Part shown: positions 19,266 through 26,940 of the stretch, piece after piece
How the letters are laid out: every line of letters starts with the position of its first letter
Numbering within the stretch: position 1 is the stretch's first letter
Assembly (NCBI GenBank): GCA_963711675.1
Contig: CAVQFB010000002.1
Location: forward strand, 372,001 to 436,000
Reading direction: 5' to 3'
DNA from: CAVQFB01 sp963711675
Lineage (GTDB): Bacteria > Acidobacteriota > Terriglobia > Terriglobales > Acidobacteriaceae
Length of the DNA stretch: 64,000 bases
Notes under the pieces: generated by a model
Seen by the model: only the letters and a program-made list of their open reading frames with translations
The model's database searches: none
Told to the model about the DNA's origin: nothing
Program-made: the position numbers and the translations under genes

Positions 19266-19904
19266 TCAGGCGGCGCGGCGGCTTCCAGCACGATCGTGGG
19301 CTTGGGTTGGTGATCCTCGCCGCTTTTTCGAGCTGACCGGGAGCCTGTTGACCGTATAGAGCCTCTTGGTCCTGTTCCTCCTGGCTTCAGCCTGCCTCCT
19401 GGCCATCATCAGCGCAGGGGTGAGGGCTTTGCGACGTTTCTTGGCGAGTGCTTTTAGTTTCTTCCGGGTGCGCTTCTTAAGCTTGGATCGGCGTTCGATT
19501 TCTTCCTCGGAGTACATGGTGCCGCGGCATTTGCGAGCTCCACAGAAGCAGAGCGCCTTATCACCCGGGTCGCCGTCGTAGAGGTTGTAGTCATAAGCCA
19601 GCTCTTCCCCGGCTCTGATGTTGCGCAGAGCCAGAATCCATACGCGTCCCCGGATTTCATCGACCTCGCAGTTGGGGCTGCAGGAGTGGTTGATAAACGC
19701 GGCGACGCCGTCACCATCGATGACCTGCTTGCCGTTGGTTAGGCCGAAGAGGTACGTGCGGCGCGCCGTCTCGTAGAGCAGGTTGGCTCGGCGGATGGTA
19801 ATGCGGGGGCCGGTATATTCCACGACCCGTGATCCCTTTCTCAGGGGCGCGGTTGTGTAGCATCCGGAGTTATGGATTTTGGAGCGAAAGATGACGAGGG
19901 CCAT
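19266..19904 (-). CDS. SET-domain protein with Lys/Arg-rich tail
   Basis: Residues 1-130 form a complete SET domain, a lysine methyltransferase fold: SGCYTTAPLRKGSRVVEYTG, the catalytic core FINHSCSPNC, EELAYDYN, and a post-SET Cys cluster CFCGARKCRGTMY. Residues 135-212 are strongly basic (RRSKLKKRTRKKLKALAKK and more) and would bind nucleic acid or act as a substrate. Bacterial SET proteins are known, some methylating ribosomal or histone-like proteins, but the target here is unknown. The gene stands alone between the divergent porin operon and a small membrane protein gene. Confidence 0.85.
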   Translation of the reverse strand: MALVIFRSKIHNSGCYTTAPLRKGSRVVEYTGPRITIRRANLLYETARRTYLFGLTNGKQVIDGDGVAAFINHSCSPNCEVDEIRGRVWILALRNIRAGEELAYDYNLYDGDPGDKALCFCGARKCRGTMYSEEEIERRSKLKKRTRKKLKALAKKRRKALTPALMMARRQAEARRNRTKRLYTVNRLPVSSKKRRGSPTQAHDRAGSRRAA

Positions 19905-20074
19905 AAGGAAGTACGAGTATTAACGAGGATGCCCAGAAGAGCAACTGCGCTTGAGAAAGAAGCTTGCTTTTAGTGGACTGGGAGGACGGGAAGGACATCG
20001 GAACATTGCCTGCAGCTGCATGCGTGTTGCAGGGTCCACACGGTTCGTGCTGTTGGCGGAACCGGGAGGAGGTT

Positions 20075-20236
20075 CTAGACCCGGCCGACGCGGCCATGCG
20101 GCGGTGTACCGGCGCGCGGGTTCTTGTGTACCAACTGCGGCCTCGGGTGAGTCTCCTCCATGATTTCGGCTCGAATGCTCAGGATGAAGAGAAAAAGTGC
20201 GGCGAGACAGAAGAATATGGCGACTGCGGCTCTCAC
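20075..20236 (-). CDS. Putative 53-residue single-pass membrane protein
   Basis: This short frame is supported by a strong ribosome-binding site (AGGAGGT, 5 bases before the GTG at 20236) and by one clear transmembrane helix (VAIFFCLAALFLFILSI). A polar, Pro-rich tail follows. No family is recognised. Longer versions of the frame to 20293 lack a ribosome-binding site. It may be a small membrane-associated protein; it could also be a chance frame. Confidence 0.45.
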   Translation of the reverse strand: MRAAVAIFFCLAALFLFILSIRAEIMEETHPRPQLVHKNPRAGTPPHGRVGRV

Positions 20237-20475
20237 GGTGTCACCTCCTGGACCTGTCGGATGGCAGGTGACTATGGCAAAAGAATAGGTCAAGAGGCGA
20301 GGTGTGGTCAGTGACGACGCTCACAGGGGAGTAGGCAGAGGCGAGACCTTACGAGGGGAACCAGATCTGCGGGGATTCCGTTTGGGCGGAAAAAACTAAA
20401 CAACCGAGCCCACTGGGAGATCATCCGATAATTACTCAATCGAAGGTACTTCAGCGACAACCTACAGGTGGCGTC

Positions 20476-20491
20476 GGCGGTTGTGACCGCC
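20476..20491 (+). other. Short hairpin upstream of the aldo/keto reductase start
   Basis: GGCGGT and ACCGCC form a perfect 6-bp stem with a TGTG loop, about 25 bases before ATG 20515 and just before the ribosome-binding site. It may modulate translation or be chance; no T-run follows, so it is not a terminator. Confidence 0.3.
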
Positions 20492-20514
20492 CGGAAAGAA
20501 ACGAGGGGAACACA

Positions 20515-21576
20515 ATGACATCCAATCCTCAGGAGCCCACTGACTCAGGACGGGAAGGCACCCACGGCAAAGATGCGACCAGGAATTTCACCCGTCGCCA
20601 GTTCCTCGGAACATCCGTTGCGACCACGCTGGTCGCGGGACTGATGAAGAACCAATCGCAGGGCCAGAGCCACAACGATATTCCCCGCCGGGTGCTGGGC
20701 CGGACCGGGGAGATGGTTTCCATGGTGGGACTGGGCGGCTATCACTTGGGCACGCAGTCGGATGAGCAGGAGAGCATCCGAATCATTCGTACCGCTCTGG
20801 ACAGCGGAATGAACTTTCTCGACAACTGCTGGGACTACAACGGCGGCACCAGCGAGGTTCGCATGGGAAAAGCGCTACGCGACGGCTATCGCGCGAAGGC
20901 TTTCCTCATGACCAAGATTGATGGGCGTGACAAGAAGAGCGCCGCCAAACAGATCGAAGACTCGTTGCGTCGGCTGCAAACGGATCATATTGATCTGATG
21001 CAATTCCATGAGGTCATTCGTGATACAGATCCTGATCGGATATTCGCTGTCGGCGGCGGCATGGAAGCAGTGTTGGACGCCAAGAAAGCAGGCAAAGTCC
21101 GTTACATCGGATTCACCGGCCACAAGGGCCCGGACATCCACTTAAAGATGCTGCAGACCGCGTTCGCTCACAACTTTACCTTCGACGCGGTGCAGATGCC
21201 CTTGAACGCGATGGATGCGCACTACGACAGTTTCGAGAAGAAGGTGCTCCCGGTGCTGGTCGAACACAAGATCGGCGTGCTCGGTATGAAGTCGATGGGC
21301 GACAGCGTGATCCTGAAGAGCAAGACCCTCTCGGCTGTGGAGTGCCTTCACTATGCGATGAATCTGCCTACCAGCGTTGTCATTACAGGCTGTGACTCAT
21401 TGCCTATTCTGGACCAGGCGTTAAACGCAGCGCGTAGTTTTCGGCCCATGAGCGAAAAGGAAGTCGCGGCCTTGCTGGCAAGAACGGTTCAGGCTGCGCA
21501 GAACGGGCAATATGAGCTTTACAAGACGACCCACCAGTTTGACGGCACCTACCAGAACCCGCAATGGCTGGGATGA
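20515..21576 (+). CDS. Tat-exported aldo/keto reductase
   Basis: A Tat signal with TRRQFLG and a hydrophobic stretch (residues 25-45) precedes a complete aldo/keto reductase barrel. Catalytic-type residues are visible in NFLDNCWDYNGG (Asp/Tyr), FLMTKIDGR (Lys) and LMQFHEV (His). The C-terminal part contains VLGMKSMGDS and VVITGCDSL. The length is 353 residues. A GAGGGG ribosome-binding site lies 6 bases before ATG 20515. The substrate is unknown; exported members of this family occur in Acidobacteriota. The gene appears monocistronic. Confidence 0.9.
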   Translation: MTSNPQEPTDSGREGTHGKDATRNFTRRQFLGTSVATTLVAGLMKNQSQGQSHNDIPRRVLGRTGEMVSMVGLGGYHLGTQSDEQESIRIIRTALDSGMNFLDNCWDYNGGTSEVRMGKALRDGYRAKAFLMTKIDGRDKKSAAKQIEDSLRRLQTDHIDLMQFHEVIRDTDPDRIFAVGGGMEAVLDAKKAGKVRYIGFTGHKGPDIHLKMLQTAFAHNFTFDAVQMPLNAMDAHYDSFEKKVLPVLVEHKIGVLGMKSMGDSVILKSKTLSAVECLHYAMNLPTSVVITGCDSLPILDQALNAARSFRPMSEKEVAALLARTVQAAQNGQYELYKTTHQFDGTYQNPQWLG

Positions 21577-21736
21577 GGTCTCGGGTAAGGCCTTAAGGTG
21601 TGGGGTGGGTCGAGCAGGAAAATTGCTCTAGCCCTGCTTCGAAATGCTGCGCGACTTCGCGGCAAGCTATATAATCTGGCGACTCTACGGGGCCACGACA
21701 CCGCACCGCGGGCCAAATTCTTACGAGTGAGGATGG

Positions 21737-22495
21737 ATGGAGATTCGGACCGGAGTTGAGGTGGCCGGCCTGACCGATGTGGGCTGCCAGCGAGAAAACA
21801 ACGAGGACTGTTTCAGCTACTGGGAGCCACAAGACGAGAGCGAATTCGAGCGCAAGGGGCGATTGGCCGTCATTGCCGACGGAATGGGCGGCTATGAGGG
21901 TGGGCAGGAAGCCAGTCGTCTAGCGGTCGAAACCGTGCTCGAAGTGTATCGTCAGACGTCCGCGCTGGACGCCCAGGTCTCGCTGATCCACGCGCTGACC
22001 GCAGCGCATACTCGAATTCTCCGCTTCGCCGACGCGCATCCTGAATTACAGGGCATGGGTACGACTTGTACGGCCCTGTCCATCACCGGTGATCGTCTGA
22101 ATTTTGCCCATGTCGGTGACAGCCGTCTTTACCTGGTGCGCGGCGCGCAAATTTCCCGTCTGACCAAAGATCATTCCTATGTTGGCCGCCTCGTGGACTC
22201 GGGCATTCTCAGCCCGGAAGAAGCGGAAGCTCATCCTCAGCGCCATATCCTTACCGCGGCTTTAGGGGCGGGTAGCGAAGTCATGCCCGATTTCCCGGAG
22301 ACCGCGATTACACTTCAGCCGGACGATGTAGTCGTCCTTTGCACCGACGGTTTGTGGGGCATGGTGAAGGAAAATGAGCTTCACGATGTCGCGTCGGAAA
22401 AGCCGGCCGCAAAGGCATGCCGGCAGCTGGTCGATCTCGCGCGCCACCGCGGCGGCCCCGACAACATTACGGTGCAAGTGATCCACGTCAGCTGA
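21737..22495 (+). CDS. PP2C-family serine/threonine phosphatase (Stp1/PrpC type)
   Basis: This 252-residue Mn/Mg-dependent phosphatase has all the PP2C motifs: GCQRENNEDCF, VIADGMGGYEGG, FAHVGDSRLYLVR, LCTDGLWGMV and GGPDNITVQV. The Asp residues in the second, fourth and fifth motifs are the usual metal ligands. It is cytoplasmic with no transmembrane helix. Such phosphatases usually oppose Hanks-type serine/threonine kinases, but no kinase gene lies nearby. The upstream gene ends 160 bases before, so it is probably transcribed from its own promoter. Confidence 0.93.
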   Translation: MEIRTGVEVAGLTDVGCQRENNEDCFSYWEPQDESEFERKGRLAVIADGMGGYEGGQEASRLAVETVLEVYRQTSALDAQVSLIHALTAAHTRILRFADAHPELQGMGTTCTALSITGDRLNFAHVGDSRLYLVRGAQISRLTKDHSYVGRLVDSGILSPEEAEAHPQRHILTAALGAGSEVMPDFPETAITLQPDDVVVLCTDGLWGMVKENELHDVASEKPAAKACRQLVDLARHRGGPDNITVQVIHVS

Positions 22496-22509
22496 AACAG
22501 CCTTTTTTT
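22491..22509 (+). terminator. Weak intrinsic terminator after the PP2C gene
   Basis: A 4-bp GC-rich stem (GCTG/CAGC, loop AAA) overlaps the stop codon and is followed by seven T. The T-run is good but the stem is short, so the call is tentative. Confidence 0.35.
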
Positions 22510-22639
22510 CAGCCTGGGTCTGGTCATCCATCGTCTCGCCAACATGGGTGCAGAAATTTGCGCAGGACCTTTCCCCCAAGGCACGGTTGCACCAGGACCG
22601 CAACGGGTGTGCAGAAAGATGCACTCTTATTCGCGCAAT

Positions 22640-22664
22640 AAACCCTACCATTTCGATAGAGTTT
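22640..22664. promoter_or_regulatory. Candidate operator for the Rrf2 regulator
   Basis: A 25-base imperfect palindrome lies 19 bases before the Rrf2 start: AAACCCTACC, five spacer bases, then GATAGAGTTT. Eight of ten positions are symmetric. Rrf2 proteins bind as dimers to AT-rich palindromes of this size near their own promoters. Autoregulation is inferred from position and symmetry only. Confidence 0.45.
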
Positions 22665-22682
22665 ATGGAATGATATCGAGCC

Positions 22683-23180
22683 ATGAAGATTTCGCAAAAA
22701 GGACTCTACGCACTGCAGGCGATGATGATGCTGGCGCGGCACTACCAGCAGGGGGCGATCAAAATTCGCGATATTGCGTATGAGGAGGACCTGCCGGAAA
22801 AATTTCTGGAACTCATCCTGCTGGAACTCAAGAATGCGCGAATTGTCGAAAGCGCTCGGGGAGCCAAGGGCGGATATCAGCTGCGGCGGCCTCCGTCGGA
22901 GATTCGACTGAGTGAGATTATCCGCTTGATCGACGGGCCGCTGGCCCCGTTCGGGGACGCGGAACAGCTGCGCAGCCTGATCGACCGTGACGCCGAGCAT
23001 CGCGCCTTATACAAGGTGTTCCTCGATGTGCGCGACGCGGCGGCCAAGATTCTCGAGAACACTACGCTGGCCGATATCTGCAATGGACGAATCGGCGCGA
23101 AGCAGGGCAAAAAGCGTAAGAAGGCAGAGGTTGCCGGAGTCCTGCCGATGGTGGTTCATGGAGGAAAGGGCAAAGAATGA
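22683..23180 (+). CDS. Rrf2-family transcriptional regulator
   Basis: The N-terminal 75 residues form the Rrf2 winged helix-turn-helix (MKISQKGLYALQAMMMLARH, ARIVESARGAKGGYQLRRPP). The middle dimerisation helix follows, then a basic C-terminal tail. IscR and NsrR bind an Fe-S cluster through three clustered Cys; here I see only one Cys (LADICNG), so a 2Fe-2S sensor is unlikely and a CymR-like mode is more plausible. The downstream sulfite oxidase gene starts 158 bases later on the same strand, so control of sulfur metabolism is a reasonable guess. A palindrome lies just upstream of its start. Confidence 0.88.
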   Translation: MKISQKGLYALQAMMMLARHYQQGAIKIRDIAYEEDLPEKFLELILLELKNARIVESARGAKGGYQLRRPPSEIRLSEIIRLIDGPLAPFGDAEQLRSLIDRDAEHRALYKVFLDVRDAAAKILENTTLADICNGRIGAKQGKKRKKAEVAGVLPMVVHGGKGKE

Positions 23181-23338
23181 TATTGGAGACCGGCCACCGT
23201 GTTCGCACTGCTCTGAAGTGTTGGGTTGCGGGCGCGCGGAGACAGGCACCAGCGGCGTAAACTTCCTTGCCGGCATTTTCACTTGTCTTCCCGTCGGCGT
23301 ACAACCCGGACCTCTGGGGCCCGGTTGAGCGAGGAATC

Positions 23339-24505
23339 ATGATTTCCAGACGAGATTTTCTGAAAGCAACCAGCGTTGCCGCTGCCGCTGCGGGCACGAT
23401 TCATCCGCTTTTGAGTTGGGCCGCAGACGAAACGGCCGTGGCCATTCCGGGCAAAGACGGAATGATCCTCCGGTCGGCTCGCTTTCTCGACCTTGAGTCG
23501 CCTCCAGAGTATTTCAATTCCTGGATCACCCCAGTCCCGCATTTCTTCGTGCGCAACCACATGCACGAGCCCAGCACGCTCGACGCGGCGACGTGGCAAC
23601 TGAGCGTGGGCGGGGAAGTGGAGAAGCCGCTGACGCTGACTCTGGCGGACTTAAAGAAGCTTGAACCGCATTCCGTGACGAACACTCTGGAATGTGCCGG
23701 CAACGGGCGCGCCTTTCAACGGCCACAAGTGCCCGGCGTGCAGTGGGGGAAAGGTGCCGTGGGGACGGCCCGGTTTTCCGGTCCGCGGTTGCGAGCTGTT
23801 CTGGATCGGGCGGGAGTCAAGACCACGGGCAAGCACGTGATGTTTCACGGGCTCGATGAAGTTCCGGGAAAGGTGCCGCCCTTCATTCGCAGTATTCCGA
23901 TCGAGAAGGCGCTGGACGGAGATACCTTGATTGCACTCGAGATGAACGGCGCGCCCCTAATCAAGCATCATGGATTTCCCGCACGGGCGCTGGTGCCGGG
24001 ATGGATCGGGGCCGCGTCTTGCAAGTGGCTGGCCGAGATTAAAGTGCTGGATAAGGAATTTGAGGGCAACTTTATGAGCCCTGGGTACCGATTTCCGAAT
24101 CAGCCCGGCAAACCTGGAGAGCCAGTCAAGCCGGAAGATACGCATCCGGTCTCGGGCCTGAACGTGAAGTCGGCGATCGCTGCACCTTCCGAAGGGTCGG
24201 CGGTGAAAGGACGCTCGGTGCATGTTCAAGGCGTGGCATGGGCCGGGGAATCCGATATCGTGAAGGTGGAAGTATCGGCTGATTCCGGGGCGACCTGGAG
24301 CCCGGCACAACTCGGCAAAGAACATGCCAAATACGCATGGAGACTGTGGAGTTATGCGTGGAAGCCGGGTAAAGCTGGTGATTATGTCTTGATGTCGCGC
24401 GCCACCGACAGCAAGGGGCGGACTCAACCGGAGACTGGGGTATGGAATCCCAGTGGGTATCTGTATAACGCCTACGACCAGGTGAAGATCCATGTGCAAG
24501 CGTAG
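23339..24505 (+). CDS. SorA-like molybdopterin sulfite dehydrogenase
   Basis: A Tat signal (SRRDFLKATSVAAAAAG) is followed by a sulfite-oxidase Moco domain. The Moco-binding Cys is residue 119 in NTLECAGNGR. Motifs GVQWGKGAVGTARFSG, HGFPARALVPGWIGAASCKW and a C-terminal Mo-co dimerisation domain complete the protein (388 residues from ATG 23339). The longer frame from 23267 adds no signal-like sequence. The reaction is expected to be periplasmic oxidation of sulfite to sulfate. The next gene encodes a c-type cytochrome and overlaps by 14 bases, as in sorAB pairs. An alternative name is YedY-like or sulfite-oxidase family protein. Confidence 0.9.
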   Translation: MISRRDFLKATSVAAAAAGTIHPLLSWAADETAVAIPGKDGMILRSARFLDLESPPEYFNSWITPVPHFFVRNHMHEPSTLDAATWQLSVGGEVEKPLTLTLADLKKLEPHSVTNTLECAGNGRAFQRPQVPGVQWGKGAVGTARFSGPRLRAVLDRAGVKTTGKHVMFHGLDEVPGKVPPFIRSIPIEKALDGDTLIALEMNGAPLIKHHGFPARALVPGWIGAASCKWLAEIKVLDKEFEGNFMSPGYRFPNQPGKPGEPVKPEDTHPVSGLNVKSAIAAPSEGSAVKGRSVHVQGVAWAGESDIVKVEVSADSGATWSPAQLGKEHAKYAWRLWSYAWKPGKAGDYVLMSRATDSKGRTQPETGVWNPSGYLYNAYDQVKIHVQA

Positions 24506-24830
24506 AGTCTCTTTGGCGGCGGTTTTGGGCGCAGTTCTTGGGGCGGCGATGGTGGTATCGGCGCAGGGTTCTGCGTCTTCGGAATTGCCAGACGGAGCGA
24601 TGAAAGCGAAGGCGCAGACGGCGTGCACGGAGTGCCACGAGGCGCGCATCATCGTGCAGCAGCGGCTGAGCAAAGGCGCGTGGACAAAAGAGGTCGACAA
24701 GATGGTGAAGTGGGGCGCGGTCGTGGACCCTTCCGATCACGATGCCCTGATCGACTACCTGAGCTCGAACTTCGGGGTGGACAGGCCAGCCTACGAGGCG
24801 GGCCGCACGCAGTCGAGTACGGGAAAGTAG
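24492..24830 (+). CDS. Monohaem cytochrome c, SorB-like electron acceptor
   Basis: A signal peptide (SLAAVLGAVLGAAMVVSAQG) precedes one CxxCH motif (ACTECHEARII). The mature protein is small, about 85 residues, with helices around WTKEVDKMVKWGA and DHDALIDYLSSNF. A distal ligand is not obvious; Met or His in that region could serve. It overlaps the sulfite dehydrogenase gene by 14 bases, so the pair is translated together. The likely role is to take electrons from the Mo enzyme and hand them to a terminal oxidase. Confidence 0.88.
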   Translation: MCKRRVSLAAVLGAVLGAAMVVSAQGSASSELPDGAMKAKAQTACTECHEARIIVQQRLSKGAWTKEVDKMVKWGAVVDPSDHDALIDYLSSNFGVDRPAYEAGRTQSSTGK

Positions 24831-24922
24831 TAGTTCGCAATGGCCCTTGCCGAGCATTCAGATTTGCGTTGGATGGCGAAGCAGAAGATCAAGAGCCGCC
24901 GATAAGCGCCTGAAAAAGCAAA

Positions 24923-24972
24923 GCGCTACCGACCCAGCGTATTAAGGAGGCCAGAGTACGCTACGGTAGCGC
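24923..24972. repeat. Two-part hairpin between convergent genes
   Basis: GCGCTACCG (24923-24931) and CGGTAGCGC (24964-24972) are perfect inverted copies. Inside them AGCGTA and TACGCT form a second stem, closing a 15-base loop that contains AAGGAGG. No T-run follows, so it is not a normal terminator. It may be a structured RNA end, a REP-like element or a protein site. Confidence 0.5.
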
Positions 24973-25076
24973 CGCCTAACGAATGAGCCCTAACTGACTG
25001 TCGCAGAGTCTAAAGTGAAGGTTGCACTGTTTCTAGTGCATGGTTGGGTTCGGGCAGGTTCGTCTCTCACCCCGTT

Positions 25077-26525
25077 CTAATCTCGATTCAAAGTAGTCCC
25101 GACTTTCAATCCCAAGGCCGCCTGTGTCAGTGAATCCTCGAGCTGATGCAGATGCCGTTCTTCCGTGAGATAGCTGATGACCATCATGCGCAGGACGCTT
25201 CTGCCATTGACGAGGGTTTCAGAAATCCAGCGCTGACCATCGCGAGTCACCTCGTCTACGACCGCACAATGCAAGCGGCTCAATTCCTCGTCGCTTAGGT
25301 CGTCACCCTTCAACTTGAACGTCACGATCGGCAGGACCTGCGGTGCGGCGAGTTCATAGTGACTGGAAGTTTTGAGCCACGAGCTGAAGTTCTTCGCGAG
25401 TTGCATTTGCCGGTCGATGTGATCCTCGTAGGCGCGGCGCCCATGAACGCGCAACGAGAGCCAGAGCTTGAGCGAGTTCATGCGTCGGGTCCATTGCGTA
25501 CTGATGCGGGAGTTGTCGGGCAACACGGCACCGGCTGCCTTTGGCATATAAGGAGCGGCTACGGAGAATGCAGTCTGCAGGGCATGCGGATGGCTGGTGA
25601 GGATGACTCCGGCGGCAAAAGGGACGGCAAGCCACTTGTGCGGGTCGATGGTGAGCGAGTCGGAGAGCTCGATTCCGCGCATCAGATCGCGATGGCGATC
25701 AGAAAAAATGGCAGCCGCGCCGTAAGCGCCGTCGACATGCATCCACAGGCCGTGCCGGCGGCAGATGGCGGAGACTCCCACCAGATCGTCGACCGTGCCG
25801 GAGTTTGTCGTGCCAGCCGTGGCGACGACGCAGAAGGGCTTCTTGCCGGCGGCGCTGTCTTCCTGAATAGCTTCGTCGAGAGCTTGCAGATCGAGCTGTA
25901 AGTTGGCGTTTACGCGAACCCGGCGCAGCCCTTTGCGCCCGATACCCAGCAGACCGGCGGACTTGTCGAGTGAATGGTGGGCTTCGGCGGAGGCGTAAGC
26001 GATGGGCGGAGCGCCGATCGAGGCGATGCCATCATCGATTGCCTGGGGGAACTTGGCGGCCAAAGCGAGCGCCAACCCGCTGAAGTTGGCTTCGTTGCCT
26101 CCGCTGGTGAAGGTACCGCCGAACTCGCCCGGCCAGCCGACACGCTCGCCGATCCAGCGCAGGGTTTCAAGCTCGATCTTTGAGGCGAGCTGGGAGCGTG
26201 CCAGCGTCGCCAGTTGCGGGTTGAGCGCGGCGACCAGAGCCTCTCCCAGAAATCCCATGTAGGTGGGCGTGGGGTTCATCAGGCCGAAGTAGTTGGCGGC
26301 TGGGACGTGGAAGCCCCTGTCGACCATATCGCGGCAGATCTCTTCCAAAACTTTGGCAGGGTCTTCGCCGTGCTCAGGAAGCGGGTTGTGCAGCGGGCCA
26401 TAGGTGCGCTGGTCGGCTGGAAGCTGCACTGGCCGGTCAGGCAGGGAAGAAAAGAATTCGTCGACACTGTCGATGAGCTGGTAGCCAAGCTTGCGGCGGG
26501 TAGCGGAGTCGAAGTCGAAGGACAT
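25077..26525 (-). CDS. Group II PLP-dependent amino-acid decarboxylase
   Basis: This 482-residue enzyme belongs to the aromatic-L-amino-acid/glutamate decarboxylase family. Motifs include FTSGGNEANFSGLALALAA, VVATAGTTNSGTVDDL, WMHVDGAYGAAA and the PLP-lysine motif TIDPHKWLAVPF. The N-terminal three-helix segment (NYFGLMNPTPTYMGFLGEAL) is complete. The natural substrate (aromatic amino acid, aspartate or other) cannot be assigned from motifs alone. The gene is flanked by non-coding repeats and is probably transcribed alone. Confidence 0.9.
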   Translation of the reverse strand: MSFDFDSATRRKLGYQLIDSVDEFFSSLPDRPVQLPADQRTYGPLHNPLPEHGEDPAKVLEEICRDMVDRGFHVPAANYFGLMNPTPTYMGFLGEALVAALNPQLATLARSQLASKIELETLRWIGERVGWPGEFGGTFTSGGNEANFSGLALALAAKFPQAIDDGIASIGAPPIAYASAEAHHSLDKSAGLLGIGRKGLRRVRVNANLQLDLQALDEAIQEDSAAGKKPFCVVATAGTTNSGTVDDLVGVSAICRRHGLWMHVDGAYGAAAIFSDRHRDLMRGIELSDSLTIDPHKWLAVPFAAGVILTSHPHALQTAFSVAAPYMPKAAGAVLPDNSRISTQWTRRMNSLKLWLSLRVHGRRAYEDHIDRQMQLAKNFSSWLKTSSHYELAAPQVLPIVTFKLKGDDLSDEELSRLHCAVVDEVTRDGQRWISETLVNGRSVLRMMVISYLTEERHLHQLEDSLTQAALGLKVGTTLNRD

Positions 26526-26640
26526 GGGAAATCAGTTCTCGGTTGTTAGTTCACGGTTCTCAGGACAAACAAGACAACCGTTCATTTTGACGGAGTCGGG
26601 AAGGATTGGTCTATCCGGAAATTGCGGCGAATCCGGAAAA

Positions 26641-26940
26641 CATAACCACAGAGCAAAGCCTAACCGCAGAGGACGCGGAGGACACAGAGGAGCAAAAACC
26701 TTAACCACGAAGGACACAAAGGAGCACAAAGTAAAGCAATAGTGTGAGTCCGCTTGGTCATCGTGCTACTGGATTGTCATCACGAGGGGAGTGCGCTGTT
26801 GCACCTTCACATACGGGATTTGTCATTGCGAGCTGCTGGTAACAGCCCGAGGGCAGCGAGAACGAGCGAGGAATCTGCATTCCACTCCCGAGTAGCTCTT
26901 TTCCTCTGTGATCCTCCGTGCCCTTCGTGGTTAAGGTTTT
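26641..26940. repeat. Inverted pair of ACCACGAAGGACAC-type spacer repeats
   Basis: 26694-26731 and 26902-26940 are inverted copies, both containing AAAACCTTAACCACGAAGG; related words (GCAGAGGACGCGGAGGACAC) lie just before the first copy. The right copy overlaps the stop codon of lysS, so the last codons of lysS come from the repeat. Similar words occur again at 32500-32600. The 405-base spacer holds no gene. Confidence 0.7.
26821..26879 (+). repeat. Dispersed spacer repeat, TCATTGCGAG...CGAGGAATCTGC type
   Basis: The stretch starts TGTCATTGCGAGC and ends GCGAGGAATCTGCAT, with an internal GCAGCGAGAACGAGCG. It matches the layout of the intergenic element at 32613-32717 (there in the other orientation, ending GTCATCCTGAGCG). 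It has no coding content and sits inside the inverted pair described at this spacer. Confidence 0.55.
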
